Positions 20,013 to 29,829 of a stretch of DNA of 64,000 nucleotides are shown piece by piece. Source of the DNA: CAWGET01 sp963821715 (GTDB lineage Bacteria > Bacteroidota > Ignavibacteria > Ignavibacteriales > Melioribacteraceae); NCBI GenBank assembly GCA_963821715.1, contig CAWGET010000001.1, positions 434,001 through 498,000 on the forward strand, written 5' to 3'. The notes beneath the pieces were generated by a model. The model saw only the letters and a program-made list of their open reading frames with translations. It did not search any database and was not told the DNA's origin. Position numbers and translations under genes: made by a program. Each line of letters opens with the position of its first letter. Position 1 is the first letter of the stretch.

Positions 20013-22250
20013 ATGATACAAAGATCAATAACAAAAACGGTTTTTACCGTAATATTTTTTACGCTGCTCTATTCAAATTTTACCACCGCTCAGATTAGAG
20101 AGTATCGGATACATGATAGAGGAATGCTTCACGAAACAGTATTTAATACCGGAGAAATCGGAAGAGCGTGGATGACCGGCGAAGCGGGAAATGTAACCGC
20201 TGTTCCTGTTATGGAATGGCCTCGCAATTCCAAAACAATTGTGCAGGGAATTGAATACAGCGGGCAGCATAATATCCTAGGAGCAGGCGTTTATGTTGCG
20301 GCAAATATTGAAGGTCAGCCAGGTAAAGATAACCGCATTTATTCTTTGATGGGCGGAGTTGGAGCAAGTTCTCCCGAAGTAGCTTTCGGAAGATGGAGCT
20401 TTCCGCTTTATATCGAAGAACTCGAAAACTTCCCGGTTTTAGAAGACGGCTCGCTCAATCCCGATTACGACCCGAACGAAGCGGAAGAAGTTATTACCGC
20501 CGCTTGGGCCTCTTCGCTGGGAATAACGGTTACCAGAACCTCCCGAGCCTGGAGCTATCCCGATTATGATGATATGATCATCTATGAATATGAGCTTGAA
20601 TACACGGGAGATACGGACGGAAATCCGGCGACGATAGAAAGAACAGAAACATTAACCGATTTTATGGCTCTATTCATTTACGGCTTCGCTCCCTCGATGT
20701 ACGGCTATCAAAGACATTATCAAGAGTGGAAATATGACGCCGGAATTTACCGCGGCGATCAGAATAATTTTTGGGACGCCGACTACTGGTTGACTTTTAA
20801 TATGAATCTTCGAACAAATCTTGACCCTGATCTGGCGGGCAAACCGGAGCCAAATAAAGAGCTGTTTAGGTTATTCTCAGAGACCGGCAAAAACGGCGGC
20901 GGACTTGCTTCTCCTCAAGCTCCGGGCTATGCAGTGCTTCACTATGATACCAATCATCTTGCCGTTGTAGATCCGAACAATCCCGAAAATAACGAATCTG
21001 AAGCGGTAAAGGTTTTGAGAAGATATCAGGAAGAATATTATGAACTCGATGAAAATCTTCATATCAAACAGCCGTGGTCTAACAAAGTAAGTACTGGAAA
21101 TACCAGATCTTCAAAAATGAAAGATGTTTCAATAAATCCGGATAGCAGATGGAGCGGAGTTTATTCGGAAAATTCAACAACTTGGCCTCAAGTTCCAAAT
21201 AACGATCCAAGATGGTATGGAAGAGCGGCTTACCCTTACAGGCAGAGCGCAGACGCGGGTATGAAACATCACGTTTTTGGCCCTTATACTCTTGAGCCCG
21301 GCGATAAATTATATTTCGCTTTCGCTGAAGTTGTTGGATACGGAGCGCAGCCTGGAAAAAAAGTTGAAGGAGGACAAACACAGGTTCAATGGGCGCCTAT
21401 TCCATCCTGGGACCGAAAAATTGTCTTGGACGGCGAGGTAATGACGGAGAATTATCTAACCGATTACGGATATCCTGATTATGTTAATTCCGAAGTAAAA
21501 AACGTAACACAGGTTGCACATAAAGCATTTAGAGCATATTTGGGCGAAGAGCCAAATGTTCCTGTTTGGCCGGAAGACAATCCGAACACGGGCAGTTATC
21601 AAATTCCGGTTCCGGTTCCGGCTCCGGCAATAACAATTAATAATACGGCGGACGGAAATGTTCTGATTAACTGGAACAGAGCTGTTGAGGATTTTACGCA
21701 TCCCAGATTAATGGGCGAACTGACTAAGTTTAATATTTATAGAGCGGAAGCCGGTATGGGTCCCTGGACTTTGTTGGACTCAATCGAGATTGGCGAAGTT
21801 AATACAGAAGAGCTTTATCAGTATCTCGATTCTGATCAGACATTTAAAATTGGCGAGTCAAGGTATTACGCGGTTACTTCCGAAGACGTAAACGGAAATG
21901 AAAGCGGTATGACAAATCTCACACGATTTAATAAAAATGTAGGTGCAGTGAAAGAAATTGATAAAGTTTATGCCGTGCCGAATCCATTTGTATCAAAATC
22001 TGGTTTCGTTGGATCTGGAGAAGTAGACGATAAAATCGGTTTCTACGGGCTGCCGGAACAATGCACAATACGAATATTTTCTTATTCCGGTCAATTAGTG
22101 GAAACTATCGAACACGACGCTCCACTTTATTCAACCGAGTGGCTGCAGATTACGCGCAATGGTCAGGAAATAGCTTCCGGGATTTATTTCTTTGTTGTTA
22201 CTACTCCTGAAGGAAAACAATACACGGGTAAATTTTTAGTAATAAAATAA
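20013..22250 (+). CDS. Secreted receptor-companion protein with FnIII-like and T9SS-like C-terminus
   Basis: The ATG at 20013 is preferred over the ATG at 19974: GGAGA lies 7 bases before it and a signal peptide (MIQRSITKTVFTVIFFTLLY) starts there. The central 500 residues are not assigned to a known family. Residues around 540-650 look like a fibronectin type III fold (NVLINWNRAVED, SRYYAVTSEDVNGNESG). The end has VPNPF, IRIFSYSGQLVETI and KQYTGKFLVIK, a T9SS-like tail. It lies directly after the receptor gene and is probably a surface partner, perhaps the functional stand-in for SusD. That role is inference. Confidence 0.65.
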   Translation: MIQRSITKTVFTVIFFTLLYSNFTTAQIREYRIHDRGMLHETVFNTGEIGRAWMTGEAGNVTAVPVMEWPRNSKTIVQGIEYSGQHNILGAGVYVAANIEGQPGKDNRIYSLMGGVGASSPEVAFGRWSFPLYIEELENFPVLEDGSLNPDYDPNEAEEVITAAWASSLGITVTRTSRAWSYPDYDDMIIYEYELEYTGDTDGNPATIERTETLTDFMALFIYGFAPSMYGYQRHYQEWKYDAGIYRGDQNNFWDADYWLTFNMNLRTNLDPDLAGKPEPNKELFRLFSETGKNGGGLASPQAPGYAVLHYDTNHLAVVDPNNPENNESEAVKVLRRYQEEYYELDENLHIKQPWSNKVSTGNTRSSKMKDVSINPDSRWSGVYSENSTTWPQVPNNDPRWYGRAAYPYRQSADAGMKHHVFGPYTLEPGDKLYFAFAEVVGYGAQPGKKVEGGQTQVQWAPIPSWDRKIVLDGEVMTENYLTDYGYPDYVNSEVKNVTQVAHKAFRAYLGEEPNVPVWPEDNPNTGSYQIPVPVPAPAITINNTADGNVLINWNRAVEDFTHPRLMGELTKFNIYRAEAGMGPWTLLDSIEIGEVNTEELYQYLDSDQTFKIGESRYYAVTSEDVNGNESGMTNLTRFNKNVGAVKEIDKVYAVPNPFVSKSGFVGSGEVDDKIGFYGLPEQCTIRIFSYSGQLVETIEHDAPLYSTEWLQITRNGQEIASGIYFFVVTTPEGKQYTGKFLVIK

Positions 22251-22277
22251 GTTTTTAAGCCTGATAAAAGGATAATT

Positions 22278-23249
22278 ATGAAAAAGATTAAAAATATTTT
22301 AACGGCAATATTATTCTTCAGTCTATTTGCTAATCTCTTTGGGTTTGAAAAAACAGGAACCACTTCTTTTCAATTCCTAAAGGTTATTCCAACAGCGAGG
22401 GCAGCTGCTATGGCTGGAGCCTACAGCTCAATAAGCGCCTCTTCCGATGCTATTTTTTGGAATCCGGCCGGATTGACCAGTGTTGAGAATTTAAGCGCTT
22501 CGGTCGGTTATGCCGATTGGTTTATGGATGTAATGCATTATTCTTTTTCCGCTGCCTACAATATAGAAGGAATAGGAACTGTAGGTATTCTTGGAATGGT
22601 TGCCGATTATGGAGAGATAGAGGTAACCAGTGTTGAAGCGCTTGGTTTTTCCGGGGGGGAATATAATCCCGGTTTAACAGGGGAGATAATTAAACCCGGG
22701 TCTTCGGTTTTCGGATTATCTTTTGCGAAATATTTAAATGATAGATTCGCATTTGGTTTAACCGTGAAATATGCAATGGAAGATCTGGTATACGAGAAAG
22801 CCGGCTCAATTATATTCGACGGTGGTTTAACATACGATACAGACTTCCGCTCTATAATTCTTTCTGCAAGCTTGAGGAATTTTGGCCCAGAAGTAACTTT
22901 TGTAGATAGAAGCTATCCGCTGCCTCAAACATTAAATATTGGAATTTCAAGTTACCTTATTGCACCTGACAATTCTTTGTTGGCATCTATATCTAATCAA
23001 TCCCTTTTAATAAGTTACGATATCATCCAGCCTAGGGATTACGACCAGCAGCATAGCATTGGGATAGAATATTCATTCAATGATTTGATTTTTCTGCGTG
23101 GAGGATATCTTTTTAATTCGGATCAGGAAGGTCTTAGCTTCGGCGGTGGGATCAATATCCAAAATTATCAAATCGATTACGCTTATAATCAATACGGCGA
23201 ATATTTAGACGATGTTCACAGAATAACAATAGGATTTAACTTTAATTAA
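22278..23249 (+). CDS. PorV/PorQ family outer-membrane beta-barrel protein
   Basis: The 323-residue protein has a signal peptide and the family signature ARAAAMAGAYSSIS with NPAGL near residue 60. Repeated amphipathic strands end in HRITIGFNFN. PorV is the T9SS shuttle that carries cargo to the attachment complex; PorQ and other relatives are less defined. Here it sits 27 bp behind the receptor companion gene, so it may be a dedicated shuttle for the locus's T9SS cargo or a structural partner of the receptor. AAAAGG precedes the ATG. Confidence 0.85.
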   Translation: MKKIKNILTAILFFSLFANLFGFEKTGTTSFQFLKVIPTARAAAMAGAYSSISASSDAIFWNPAGLTSVENLSASVGYADWFMDVMHYSFSAAYNIEGIGTVGILGMVADYGEIEVTSVEALGFSGGEYNPGLTGEIIKPGSSVFGLSFAKYLNDRFAFGLTVKYAMEDLVYEKAGSIIFDGGLTYDTDFRSIILSASLRNFGPEVTFVDRSYPLPQTLNIGISSYLIAPDNSLLASISNQSLLISYDIIQPRDYDQQHSIGIEYSFNDLIFLRGGYLFNSDQEGLSFGGGINIQNYQIDYAYNQYGEYLDDVHRITIGFNFN

Positions 23250-23274
23250 AAAGTTGAAAGCGGGAGCAACAATT

Positions 23275-24795
23275 ATGCGTCTTCAGACATTTATAAAAAT
23301 AACTTTAATTTTAGCCATTACATTTTTCTTCTCGTCGAATGTTCTGTCTCAGCACAGAGGAGATTCGTTCAGTTTTCAGGGGCTTGCCGACGATAATCAA
23401 CTTAGCGTTAAAGCGGCTGCGCTCGGCGGAGCAGTAACTGCGCTTCCTGGAGAAATTTCGGCGCTGTTTTACAATCCGGCGGGTTTATCCGTTCTTAATA
23501 AAATAACTATATCGGTTACAGGTAATTATTCCTCCAGATCCTGGATGGAAAACCAGGAATACAGACCAAACAGATTTTTTGCCACGCTTCCGTTTTATCT
23601 TGAAGGATTATACGTTCCGGATCCCGCCGAAGACGGTATGTTCGATCACGAAAGAGTCTGGGATAATATGCAGGTTGATTCCACATACAATGTGCAGTTC
23701 CCGGATCTCGGTCTTGATCCTTTCAGCGAAGAAGCCGCCGATTGGAAAAGAAATACAAATAGCTTTCAATTTAATAATGCAGCCGTAGCTGTGCCGTTAA
23801 ATATTGCCGGACAGAAATTTGTAGTAGCGGCTTCATATAATAGAAAATATAACGTAGAAGATTTCGACAGAAACGATACTTTCCTCGATCCTCATCTCGG
23901 CTATGATATTTACGGTGAAATTGGAAGAGTGGACGGAGTGGATACTCTTAAGGTAAATTGGGGCAGATATCTACGGCAAAGGAGCGGGAAGATTGATAAC
24001 ATCACCGCGGGTCTGGCTTACGATCTCTCGGAAAAAATAAAATTAGGATTTGGTTTTAATACTTTTTCCGGCAGTACGGACGACTACCAATATCTAAACA
24101 GAGTAGGGAATTTCGATTTGATCGAGGAGAACAGATTTAGATTTTCGTACGATACAAATTACCGCGAAGTAAGCGGTACATCCGATTTCTCTTCAACAAG
24201 TTTCAACGTCGGCGCGTTAGTGGCATTTGAGAAATTTAGTCTCGGCGTAGATTTCATTCTTCCACGAACAATTTCCAGAGAATGGAGTTACACGGAATTT
24301 TTAAAAGATTCTTCTACCACTTCTCAAAGTTCGACTTCCGGAAAAGATGAATTGGATATTCCTCTCTCTTTCAGAGCCGGAGTTCTTTTCCGTCCAGTTG
24401 ATAATTTCAGTCTTTCTCTCGATTTAGGTGTAACTCCATACAGCGAAAGCGAGATTTCTTCGGAACAAGAAATAGAATTATCGGAATTATATCAATGGGT
24501 TGATCAAAACAGGATAAGTTTCGGGATAGAATATCAGCCGTTCGAGTTGATTACTCTGATGGGCGGATATCAAAACAATTCCGCAGTGTTCGTTCCAGAC
24601 GGCGCTGCTGTAAGGGATTCCGGTCCTAACTTCAATATTTATTCTGCAGGTTTATCTTTTCACTTTTTCTTCGGAGATATAAATTTTGCGTATCAATATA
24701 AAAATTTACAATACTACGATTCTTACTACAGCAACACGAATTACGTAACTGAAACTACCGGTAATCTATTAGTCGGCTACGAATTTGGATTTTAA
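23275..24795 (+). CDS. OmpP1/FadL/TodX-like outer-membrane protein
   Basis: The ATG at 23275 is preferred over an upstream TTG (23254) because a GGGAG ribosome binding site precedes it and it begins a clear signal peptide. The mature part starts RGDSFSFQGLADDNQL, then AAALGGAVTALPGEISALFY with NPAGL, the N-terminal plug pattern shared by FadL/TodX channels and PorV relatives. Many beta-strands follow, ending in LLVGYEFGF. At about 506 residues it fits FadL-type channels, which take up hydrophobic compounds. In this context it may be a passive pore or a surface anchor for the receptor complex. Confidence 0.75.
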   Translation: MRLQTFIKITLILAITFFFSSNVLSQHRGDSFSFQGLADDNQLSVKAAALGGAVTALPGEISALFYNPAGLSVLNKITISVTGNYSSRSWMENQEYRPNRFFATLPFYLEGLYVPDPAEDGMFDHERVWDNMQVDSTYNVQFPDLGLDPFSEEAADWKRNTNSFQFNNAAVAVPLNIAGQKFVVAASYNRKYNVEDFDRNDTFLDPHLGYDIYGEIGRVDGVDTLKVNWGRYLRQRSGKIDNITAGLAYDLSEKIKLGFGFNTFSGSTDDYQYLNRVGNFDLIEENRFRFSYDTNYREVSGTSDFSSTSFNVGALVAFEKFSLGVDFILPRTISREWSYTEFLKDSSTTSQSSTSGKDELDIPLSFRAGVLFRPVDNFSLSLDLGVTPYSESEISSEQEIELSELYQWVDQNRISFGIEYQPFELITLMGGYQNNSAVFVPDGAAVRDSGPNFNIYSAGLSFHFFFGDINFAYQYKNLQYYDSYYSNTNYVTETTGNLLVGYEFGF

Positions 24796-24831
24796 TAAAT
24801 CATATTAATTAATAACCTAAGGAGGTAAAAT

Positions 24832-26466
24832 ATGAATGTTAAGCTAAACTATTTTTATGCATTCATTTTATCGATTCTACTTTCTGCCCCAGTTTTTTCG
24901 AGCAATATTGAAGTGGAATCCAGTTTCGATTTTCAACTGGCTGTAAATTACGCCAGCTCAAATAATATCGACACTTTGCTGCTAGTTACAAGCGGCGGAG
25001 TTTACACTACTGTCGATACAAATTATTTCTTAATTGAAGAACCACTTGCCATTGTGGCAAAACCGGGTTTAGCCGAAATGCCGATCATAACCCACAGCGC
25101 GGCGGATTCGGGCGCGCTTGAAATTTTTAGGATCGCCGATGACTTAACGGTTGACGGACTTATTTTTGACGGCGGACATCCGCAAAGTTATGGTATGAAA
25201 TATGCGTTGCGAGCCGGCGACGGAGATGAGGGTTTTCCTGCGGCAAAAGTCGGATTGAATATTACCGTGAAGAACTGTGTCTTCAAAAATTTCGCTCAGG
25301 ATAAAGAACCGGAAGCCGAAGGTCACGCAATTTATTTTTTATCGGGCGTTAAAGCCGGAACAGTCTTGGTGGAAAATAGTTTCTTCGAAGATATTGGCGA
25401 CGAAGCTATAAGAATAACCGAAACCGAAAAATATGATACTGAAAGAGCGTTGGATACATTAATTATTAGAAACTGCACTTTCACCAACATCAGTTCGGAA
25501 TGTATCCGCGTTTATGCAGATACAGATACTTCTACTACCGACGCTTACATCTTAATAGAGAACTTAACCGTTGATAATTCCGCAACAAGAATGATGTATA
25601 TCAAGAATAATCAATATACAACTGTTCGAAATATTCTTGTAACAAATGCGAGGATGCCGAAATCTTCAAGAATGGACAGAGCCGATTATATTATGGAAGT
25701 TCAAGGAACAGGTTCTTCAATTGCTTATGTAGATACTTTTAATATAGTTTACGGAGCGCCGAGAGTGGAAAAATTAGGAACAGGAAAGGGCGCCGACGAT
25801 ATTAATCCACTGACAATTTTTGCTTTCGATCCTCAATATGAAAATGCAGCGGAAAGAAATTTCACTCTGATGGGAAATTCGCACGCATATTATTCCGGCG
25901 AGAATAACATTGATTTAGGAGACCTGAGATGGGCTTCCAACTCGCCGACGGTTCTTCCTCTAAACGCATTTGTTAACGGTGAAGGAACCGTAGAGTTTTC
26001 TCCGGAGAGAATAGGTTTAACATTTGCAAGCGGAACTAATGTAACAGTAACGGCAGTTCCCGATTCGGGATATAAATTTACAGGATGGGAAGGCGATCTT
26101 TCAGGAACAACCAACCCGGCTTCTATAACTGTTGACGCAGTTAAATCGATAACCGCAAATTTTGAGTTAGCGACTTCGGTTGAAGATGAAAACTCCGTTC
26201 CGTTGGAATACTCGCTCGAACAAAATTATCCTAATCCTTTCAACCCTTCCACAACTTTAGAGTTCTCTTTGAAAGAAAAAGGAGTAGCTACATTAACTGT
26301 CTTTGATGTTCTCGGACGAAAGGTTACCGAATTAATTAATGAAGAGTTAAACGCCGGAGTTCATACTTTCCGTTTCGAAGCAAGCGGGTTAGCTTCCGGT
26401 ATTTATTACTATCAATTAAAAAGCGCCGATTTTGTAAGCGTTAAAAAAATGATGCTGCTTAAATAA
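24832..26466 (+). CDS. Surface right-handed beta-helix protein (DUF4957/DUF5123-like) with InlB-type repeat and T9SS tail
   Basis: A signal peptide is followed by a beta-helix of about 340 residues with rungs such as ITVKNCVFKNF, VLVENSFFEDIGDEAIRI and LIIRNCTFTNISSECIRV. It ends with the NFTLMGNSHAY...GDLRWA motif seen in DUF5123-type proteins. Next is one divergent InlB B-repeat (GTNVTVTAVPDSGYKFTGWE) and a type A T9SS tail (QNYPNPFNPSTTLEF, ending KKMMLLK). Similar proteins occur in Bacteroidota alginate loci, where they are thought to bind glycan. No Lys/Arg pair as in PL6 is apparent, so binding seems likelier than cleavage. AGGAGG precedes the ATG. Confidence 0.75.
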   Translation: MNVKLNYFYAFILSILLSAPVFSSNIEVESSFDFQLAVNYASSNNIDTLLLVTSGGVYTTVDTNYFLIEEPLAIVAKPGLAEMPIITHSAADSGALEIFRIADDLTVDGLIFDGGHPQSYGMKYALRAGDGDEGFPAAKVGLNITVKNCVFKNFAQDKEPEAEGHAIYFLSGVKAGTVLVENSFFEDIGDEAIRITETEKYDTERALDTLIIRNCTFTNISSECIRVYADTDTSTTDAYILIENLTVDNSATRMMYIKNNQYTTVRNILVTNARMPKSSRMDRADYIMEVQGTGSSIAYVDTFNIVYGAPRVEKLGTGKGADDINPLTIFAFDPQYENAAERNFTLMGNSHAYYSGENNIDLGDLRWASNSPTVLPLNAFVNGEGTVEFSPERIGLTFASGTNVTVTAVPDSGYKFTGWEGDLSGTTNPASITVDAVKSITANFELATSVEDENSVPLEYSLEQNYPNPFNPSTTLEFSLKEKGVATLTVFDVLGRKVTELINEELNAGVHTFRFEASGLASGIYYYQLKSADFVSVKKMMLLK

Positions 26467-26495
26467 TAAACTGAATTACTCAATTAGGAGAAACA

Positions 26496-29400
26496 ATGAC
26501 ATTAATTAAAACAAAGTTTCTAACAATTTTTCTGCTGCTATTGTTCATCAGCCCGGCGATTGCGCAAGTAACTGAGGTTGAAGCCGGAGACAGCACGCTT
26601 ACAGCGGCGATAAAAGACGCAACCGATGGTGACGTGCTTGAATTAACTTCGAGCGGAGGATTATATCTTACTCCGGATAAAATAGTTATAGACAAAAATC
26701 TTACTATTCGCGGTAAGGCAGAACTTGCTGAAAAACCGGTAATTAAATATACCGGCGATTCTACAGGAGATTACATCTTCAAAGTTGAAGGTTCTCCGAA
26801 AGTTGTTTTCGAAAACGTGGAAATTGACGGCGACGGAACAACCGAAGGTTCAGGCGGAGTATCAAAATATGCTCTTAGATTGGATAACGCAAATGTTGAC
26901 GGAACAATGATTGTTAAAGTTATGGACTGTGTAATGCATACTTTCCAGGATAAAGTTATTAAACCTTATCCCGATTGCGGAATTGATTCCCTGATAGTTC
27001 ATAATTCAATCTTTTACGAAGGAGATAAAGAAGGAATAGTTCTTTATTCCGGCTCTTCCAGCGATCCGGCAGTTCAGTTGGAATACGCTGAATTCAAGAA
27101 CACTACATTTTACGGTTTTGCAAGAGAAGCGATAAAAGCCGATACTAATCCGGATACAAAAATGTTAGTCGATAACTGCACCTTCTACAACAACGGCGGC
27201 ACGGGCAAAGGCTTGCTTTATGTAGATGACTTAACCGACGTTGAAGTTAAGAACAGCATCTTTGTAAAAAATGAATATACCTCTTATTTCACTCGTTATG
27301 AATCCGACGCTAATCTTTTTCACAACAACGTTGTTTATGATGTAGTTAGCTTTGATGTTGATGGAGCGACAGTTTCGGATACTATTCACGCCGATCCTAT
27401 GTTTGCCGACGCGGCAAATGGAGATTTTACATTAGCAGAAGCTTCTCCTGCAAGAACTGCGGGCGAAGGCGGAACTCCGGCTGGAGATTTAAGATGGGCG
27501 ATCGATCCCAACAAAGTTGTCTTGACGGTATTAACGGTCGGCAACGGAGTTGTAACCTTAGAACCTGAAGGCGGAATTTACGATCCTGGAACGGAAGTAA
27601 CTATGACAGCGGTTCCTGACGCCGACTGGCTGCTCGATTCCTGGGAAGGAATTACGGTTTTCCCGCCCGATCAAAACCCTGTAACTGTTACGGTTAACGA
27701 AGATATGATAGTTACCGCAAAATTTGTAAGCGCTTTTCCGCAGGTAACTTTAACTGTCGATACTCTTGGATTAGGTTATGTAGAAGTTACTCCGGAACCA
27801 AGCGTTGACGGAACTTATAATGAAGGAACAGAAGTTACAGTAACAGCTTTCCCGAGAGAGAACTGGGAATTTGTTGAGTGGCTCGGAGATATAGACGGAT
27901 CAACCAATCCTGTTACATTTAAAGTTGATTCCAATATGAGCGTAACCGCTTCCTTCCAAAGTATTTTTACTCAGTTTGAACTCGAAGTATTTGTTGAAGG
28001 CAAGGGAACTGTATTTCAATCCCCCGAACCAATTCTCGGAACTTACGATACTGCCGCAGTTGTAACCTTAACAGCAGAACCGGTATTGGGATGGGAATTT
28101 AAAGGATGGAGCGGGGATCTGACAGGAGAAGCTCTTGTGGACTCTGTAGTAATGGATACAAGTAAATTTGTTACCGCGACTTTCGGAGAAATTGAATATG
28201 CAAGTCATTCATTAGAAATCGATACAACAATGGATTTAAGAGACGCTGTTGAGATTGCCAATAACAACAGTATGATCGATTCTCTCGTGCTTATAACGAG
28301 CGGCGGTTTATATACTTCATACAGCACAAGCGACGTAGCCGTGATGGCTCCTTTAACAATTGTAGCCGAACCGGGACTTGAAGAAAAGCCGATCATCACA
28401 AACAGCGATGTTGAAGCGGGTAACGATGATATCTTCCGCGTGTTTGATGACTTCACCCTAAAAGGCGTTGTTCTCGACGGCGGACACGAAAAATCGTATG
28501 GAATGAAATACGGTGTTCGTTTGAGTAATTACGATTCCGATTCTGTTAAAGCAGGCGCTAATATAATGATCGAAGACGTCGATTTTATTAATTTCTTCGA
28601 AGATAAAAACCCTGCTTCCGATGGTCACGCATTCAAAATTGACGTTGATGTGAGAGCAGGTAAAGTCCATTTCGAAAATTGTTATTTCAACGGATTCGGA
28701 TATGAAGCTATCAGAATATCGGATACTGAAAAATGGTTGACTGATAGAGCGCTCGATACTTTGATTGTTAGAAACTCCACTTTTACAAACGTGGATGCCG
28801 AAGCGATCAGATATTATTCCGACGTTGATCCGGCAACTCCGGATGCTCCTGTAATTCTTGAACATTTAACTATAGACAGTTCAGCAACAAGAGCCTTTTA
28901 TCTTAAGAATAGCGGCGGCGCGATCGTTAGAGATATTATCATCTCAAACAGCCGCGAATCGGGTCACGGTAGAGACGGCGATCTTATGGACGCTCAGGGC
29001 GAAGGAACAGTTGTAAGCCACATCGATACCTTCAATGTTAAACCGGTTCCGATAAACGCCGGTAAAGGCGGAGTTGTAGATACGACTACAATTTGGGGAA
29101 TCGATCCGATGTATGAAAATGCATCGATGAAGAACTATACACTTCTTCCAGAATCTCATCTTTACGGATTGGCGAGCGATGGTTTGGCTCTTGGAGATCT
29201 TAACTGGGCTACAAACGATCCGACCCACGTGTTCCTTAATGTAGAAATCGAAGGGGAAGGAATGGTAGAATTTGATCCCGCTCCTATAGGGATGTCGTAT
29301 GATCCGAACACAGAAGTCACGATGACTGCGGTTCCGGATTCCGGTTACAAATTTGTTGAATGGACCGGTGATGTTACCGGAAGCGATAATCCTGTTTCAG

Positions 29401-29771
29401 TTTCACTGGATCAGACGAAAAATGTAACTGCAGTTTTCGATTTTGAAACAGGCGTGGATAATGAAGTTCTTCCAAAAGAATTTTCTTTGGACCAAAACTA
29501 TCCGAACCCTTTCAATCCTTCCACCATTATTGAATATGCTCTGCCTGTTCAGGCAAGAGTTAGCGTTCAGATTTTCAATATTCTAGGACAGGAAGTAATT
29601 ACTCTAGTTAACAACGTCGATCTGGAAGCAGGTTACCAGAGTGTTAAATGGAACGGAGTTAACAATGCCGGAAGTAAAGTTTCCACAGGAATTTACATCT
29701 ACAGAATGGAAGCGAAAGGTGTTAACGGTAAAAACTTTATCAATACCAAAAAAATGATGCTGTTGAAGTAA
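26496..29771 (+). CDS. Large two-module beta-helix surface protein with four InlB-type repeats and T9SS tail
   Basis: The 1091-residue protein has a signal peptide and a first beta-helix with DUF5123-like end (about residues 25-335, closing in GDLRWAID). Three tandem InlB-like repeats follow (about 340-565; TMTAVPDADWLLDSWEG, TVTAFPRENWEFVEWLGD, TLTAEPVLGWEFKGWSGD). A second beta-helix (about 570-905) closely resembles the preceding gene (for example the GGHEKSYGMKYGVRL segment), followed by a fourth repeat and a T9SS tail. The modular make-up points to gene duplication and domain shuffling. It probably binds alginate at the surface. A strong terminator follows. Confidence 0.75.
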   Translation: MTLIKTKFLTIFLLLLFISPAIAQVTEVEAGDSTLTAAIKDATDGDVLELTSSGGLYLTPDKIVIDKNLTIRGKAELAEKPVIKYTGDSTGDYIFKVEGSPKVVFENVEIDGDGTTEGSGGVSKYALRLDNANVDGTMIVKVMDCVMHTFQDKVIKPYPDCGIDSLIVHNSIFYEGDKEGIVLYSGSSSDPAVQLEYAEFKNTTFYGFAREAIKADTNPDTKMLVDNCTFYNNGGTGKGLLYVDDLTDVEVKNSIFVKNEYTSYFTRYESDANLFHNNVVYDVVSFDVDGATVSDTIHADPMFADAANGDFTLAEASPARTAGEGGTPAGDLRWAIDPNKVVLTVLTVGNGVVTLEPEGGIYDPGTEVTMTAVPDADWLLDSWEGITVFPPDQNPVTVTVNEDMIVTAKFVSAFPQVTLTVDTLGLGYVEVTPEPSVDGTYNEGTEVTVTAFPRENWEFVEWLGDIDGSTNPVTFKVDSNMSVTASFQSIFTQFELEVFVEGKGTVFQSPEPILGTYDTAAVVTLTAEPVLGWEFKGWSGDLTGEALVDSVVMDTSKFVTATFGEIEYASHSLEIDTTMDLRDAVEIANNNSMIDSLVLITSGGLYTSYSTSDVAVMAPLTIVAEPGLEEKPIITNSDVEAGNDDIFRVFDDFTLKGVVLDGGHEKSYGMKYGVRLSNYDSDSVKAGANIMIEDVDFINFFEDKNPASDGHAFKIDVDVRAGKVHFENCYFNGFGYEAIRISDTEKWLTDRALDTLIVRNSTFTNVDAEAIRYYSDVDPATPDAPVILEHLTIDSSATRAFYLKNSGGAIVRDIIISNSRESGHGRDGDLMDAQGEGTVVSHIDTFNVKPVPINAGKGGVVDTTTIWGIDPMYENASMKNYTLLPESHLYGLASDGLALGDLNWATNDPTHVFLNVEIEGEGMVEFDPAPIGMSYDPNTEVTMTAVPDSGYKFVEWTGDVTGSDNPVSVSLDQTKNVTAVFDFETGVDNEVLPKEFSLDQNYPNPFNPSTIIEYALPVQARVSVQIFNILGQEVITLVNNVDLEAGYQSVKWNGVNNAGSKVSTGIYIYRMEAKGVNGKNFINTKKMMLLK

Positions 29772-29780
29772 TTTAATTGA

Positions 29781-29812
29781 AGGCGTCGGAATTTTCCGGC
29801 GCCTATTTTTTA
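29781..29812 (+). terminator. Strong rho-independent terminator inside the alginate locus
   Basis: AGGCGTCGG (29781-29789) pairs with CCGGCGCCT (29796-29804), nine pairs with one G-T, loop of six, followed by TATTTTTTTA. It lies 10 bp after the stop of the surface-protein gene and about 18 bp before the PL6 gene. It should reduce or end transcription, leaving the receptor and surface genes as the more highly expressed part. Confidence 0.85.
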
Positions 29813-29829
29813 ATCCGGAATAATTCAGA

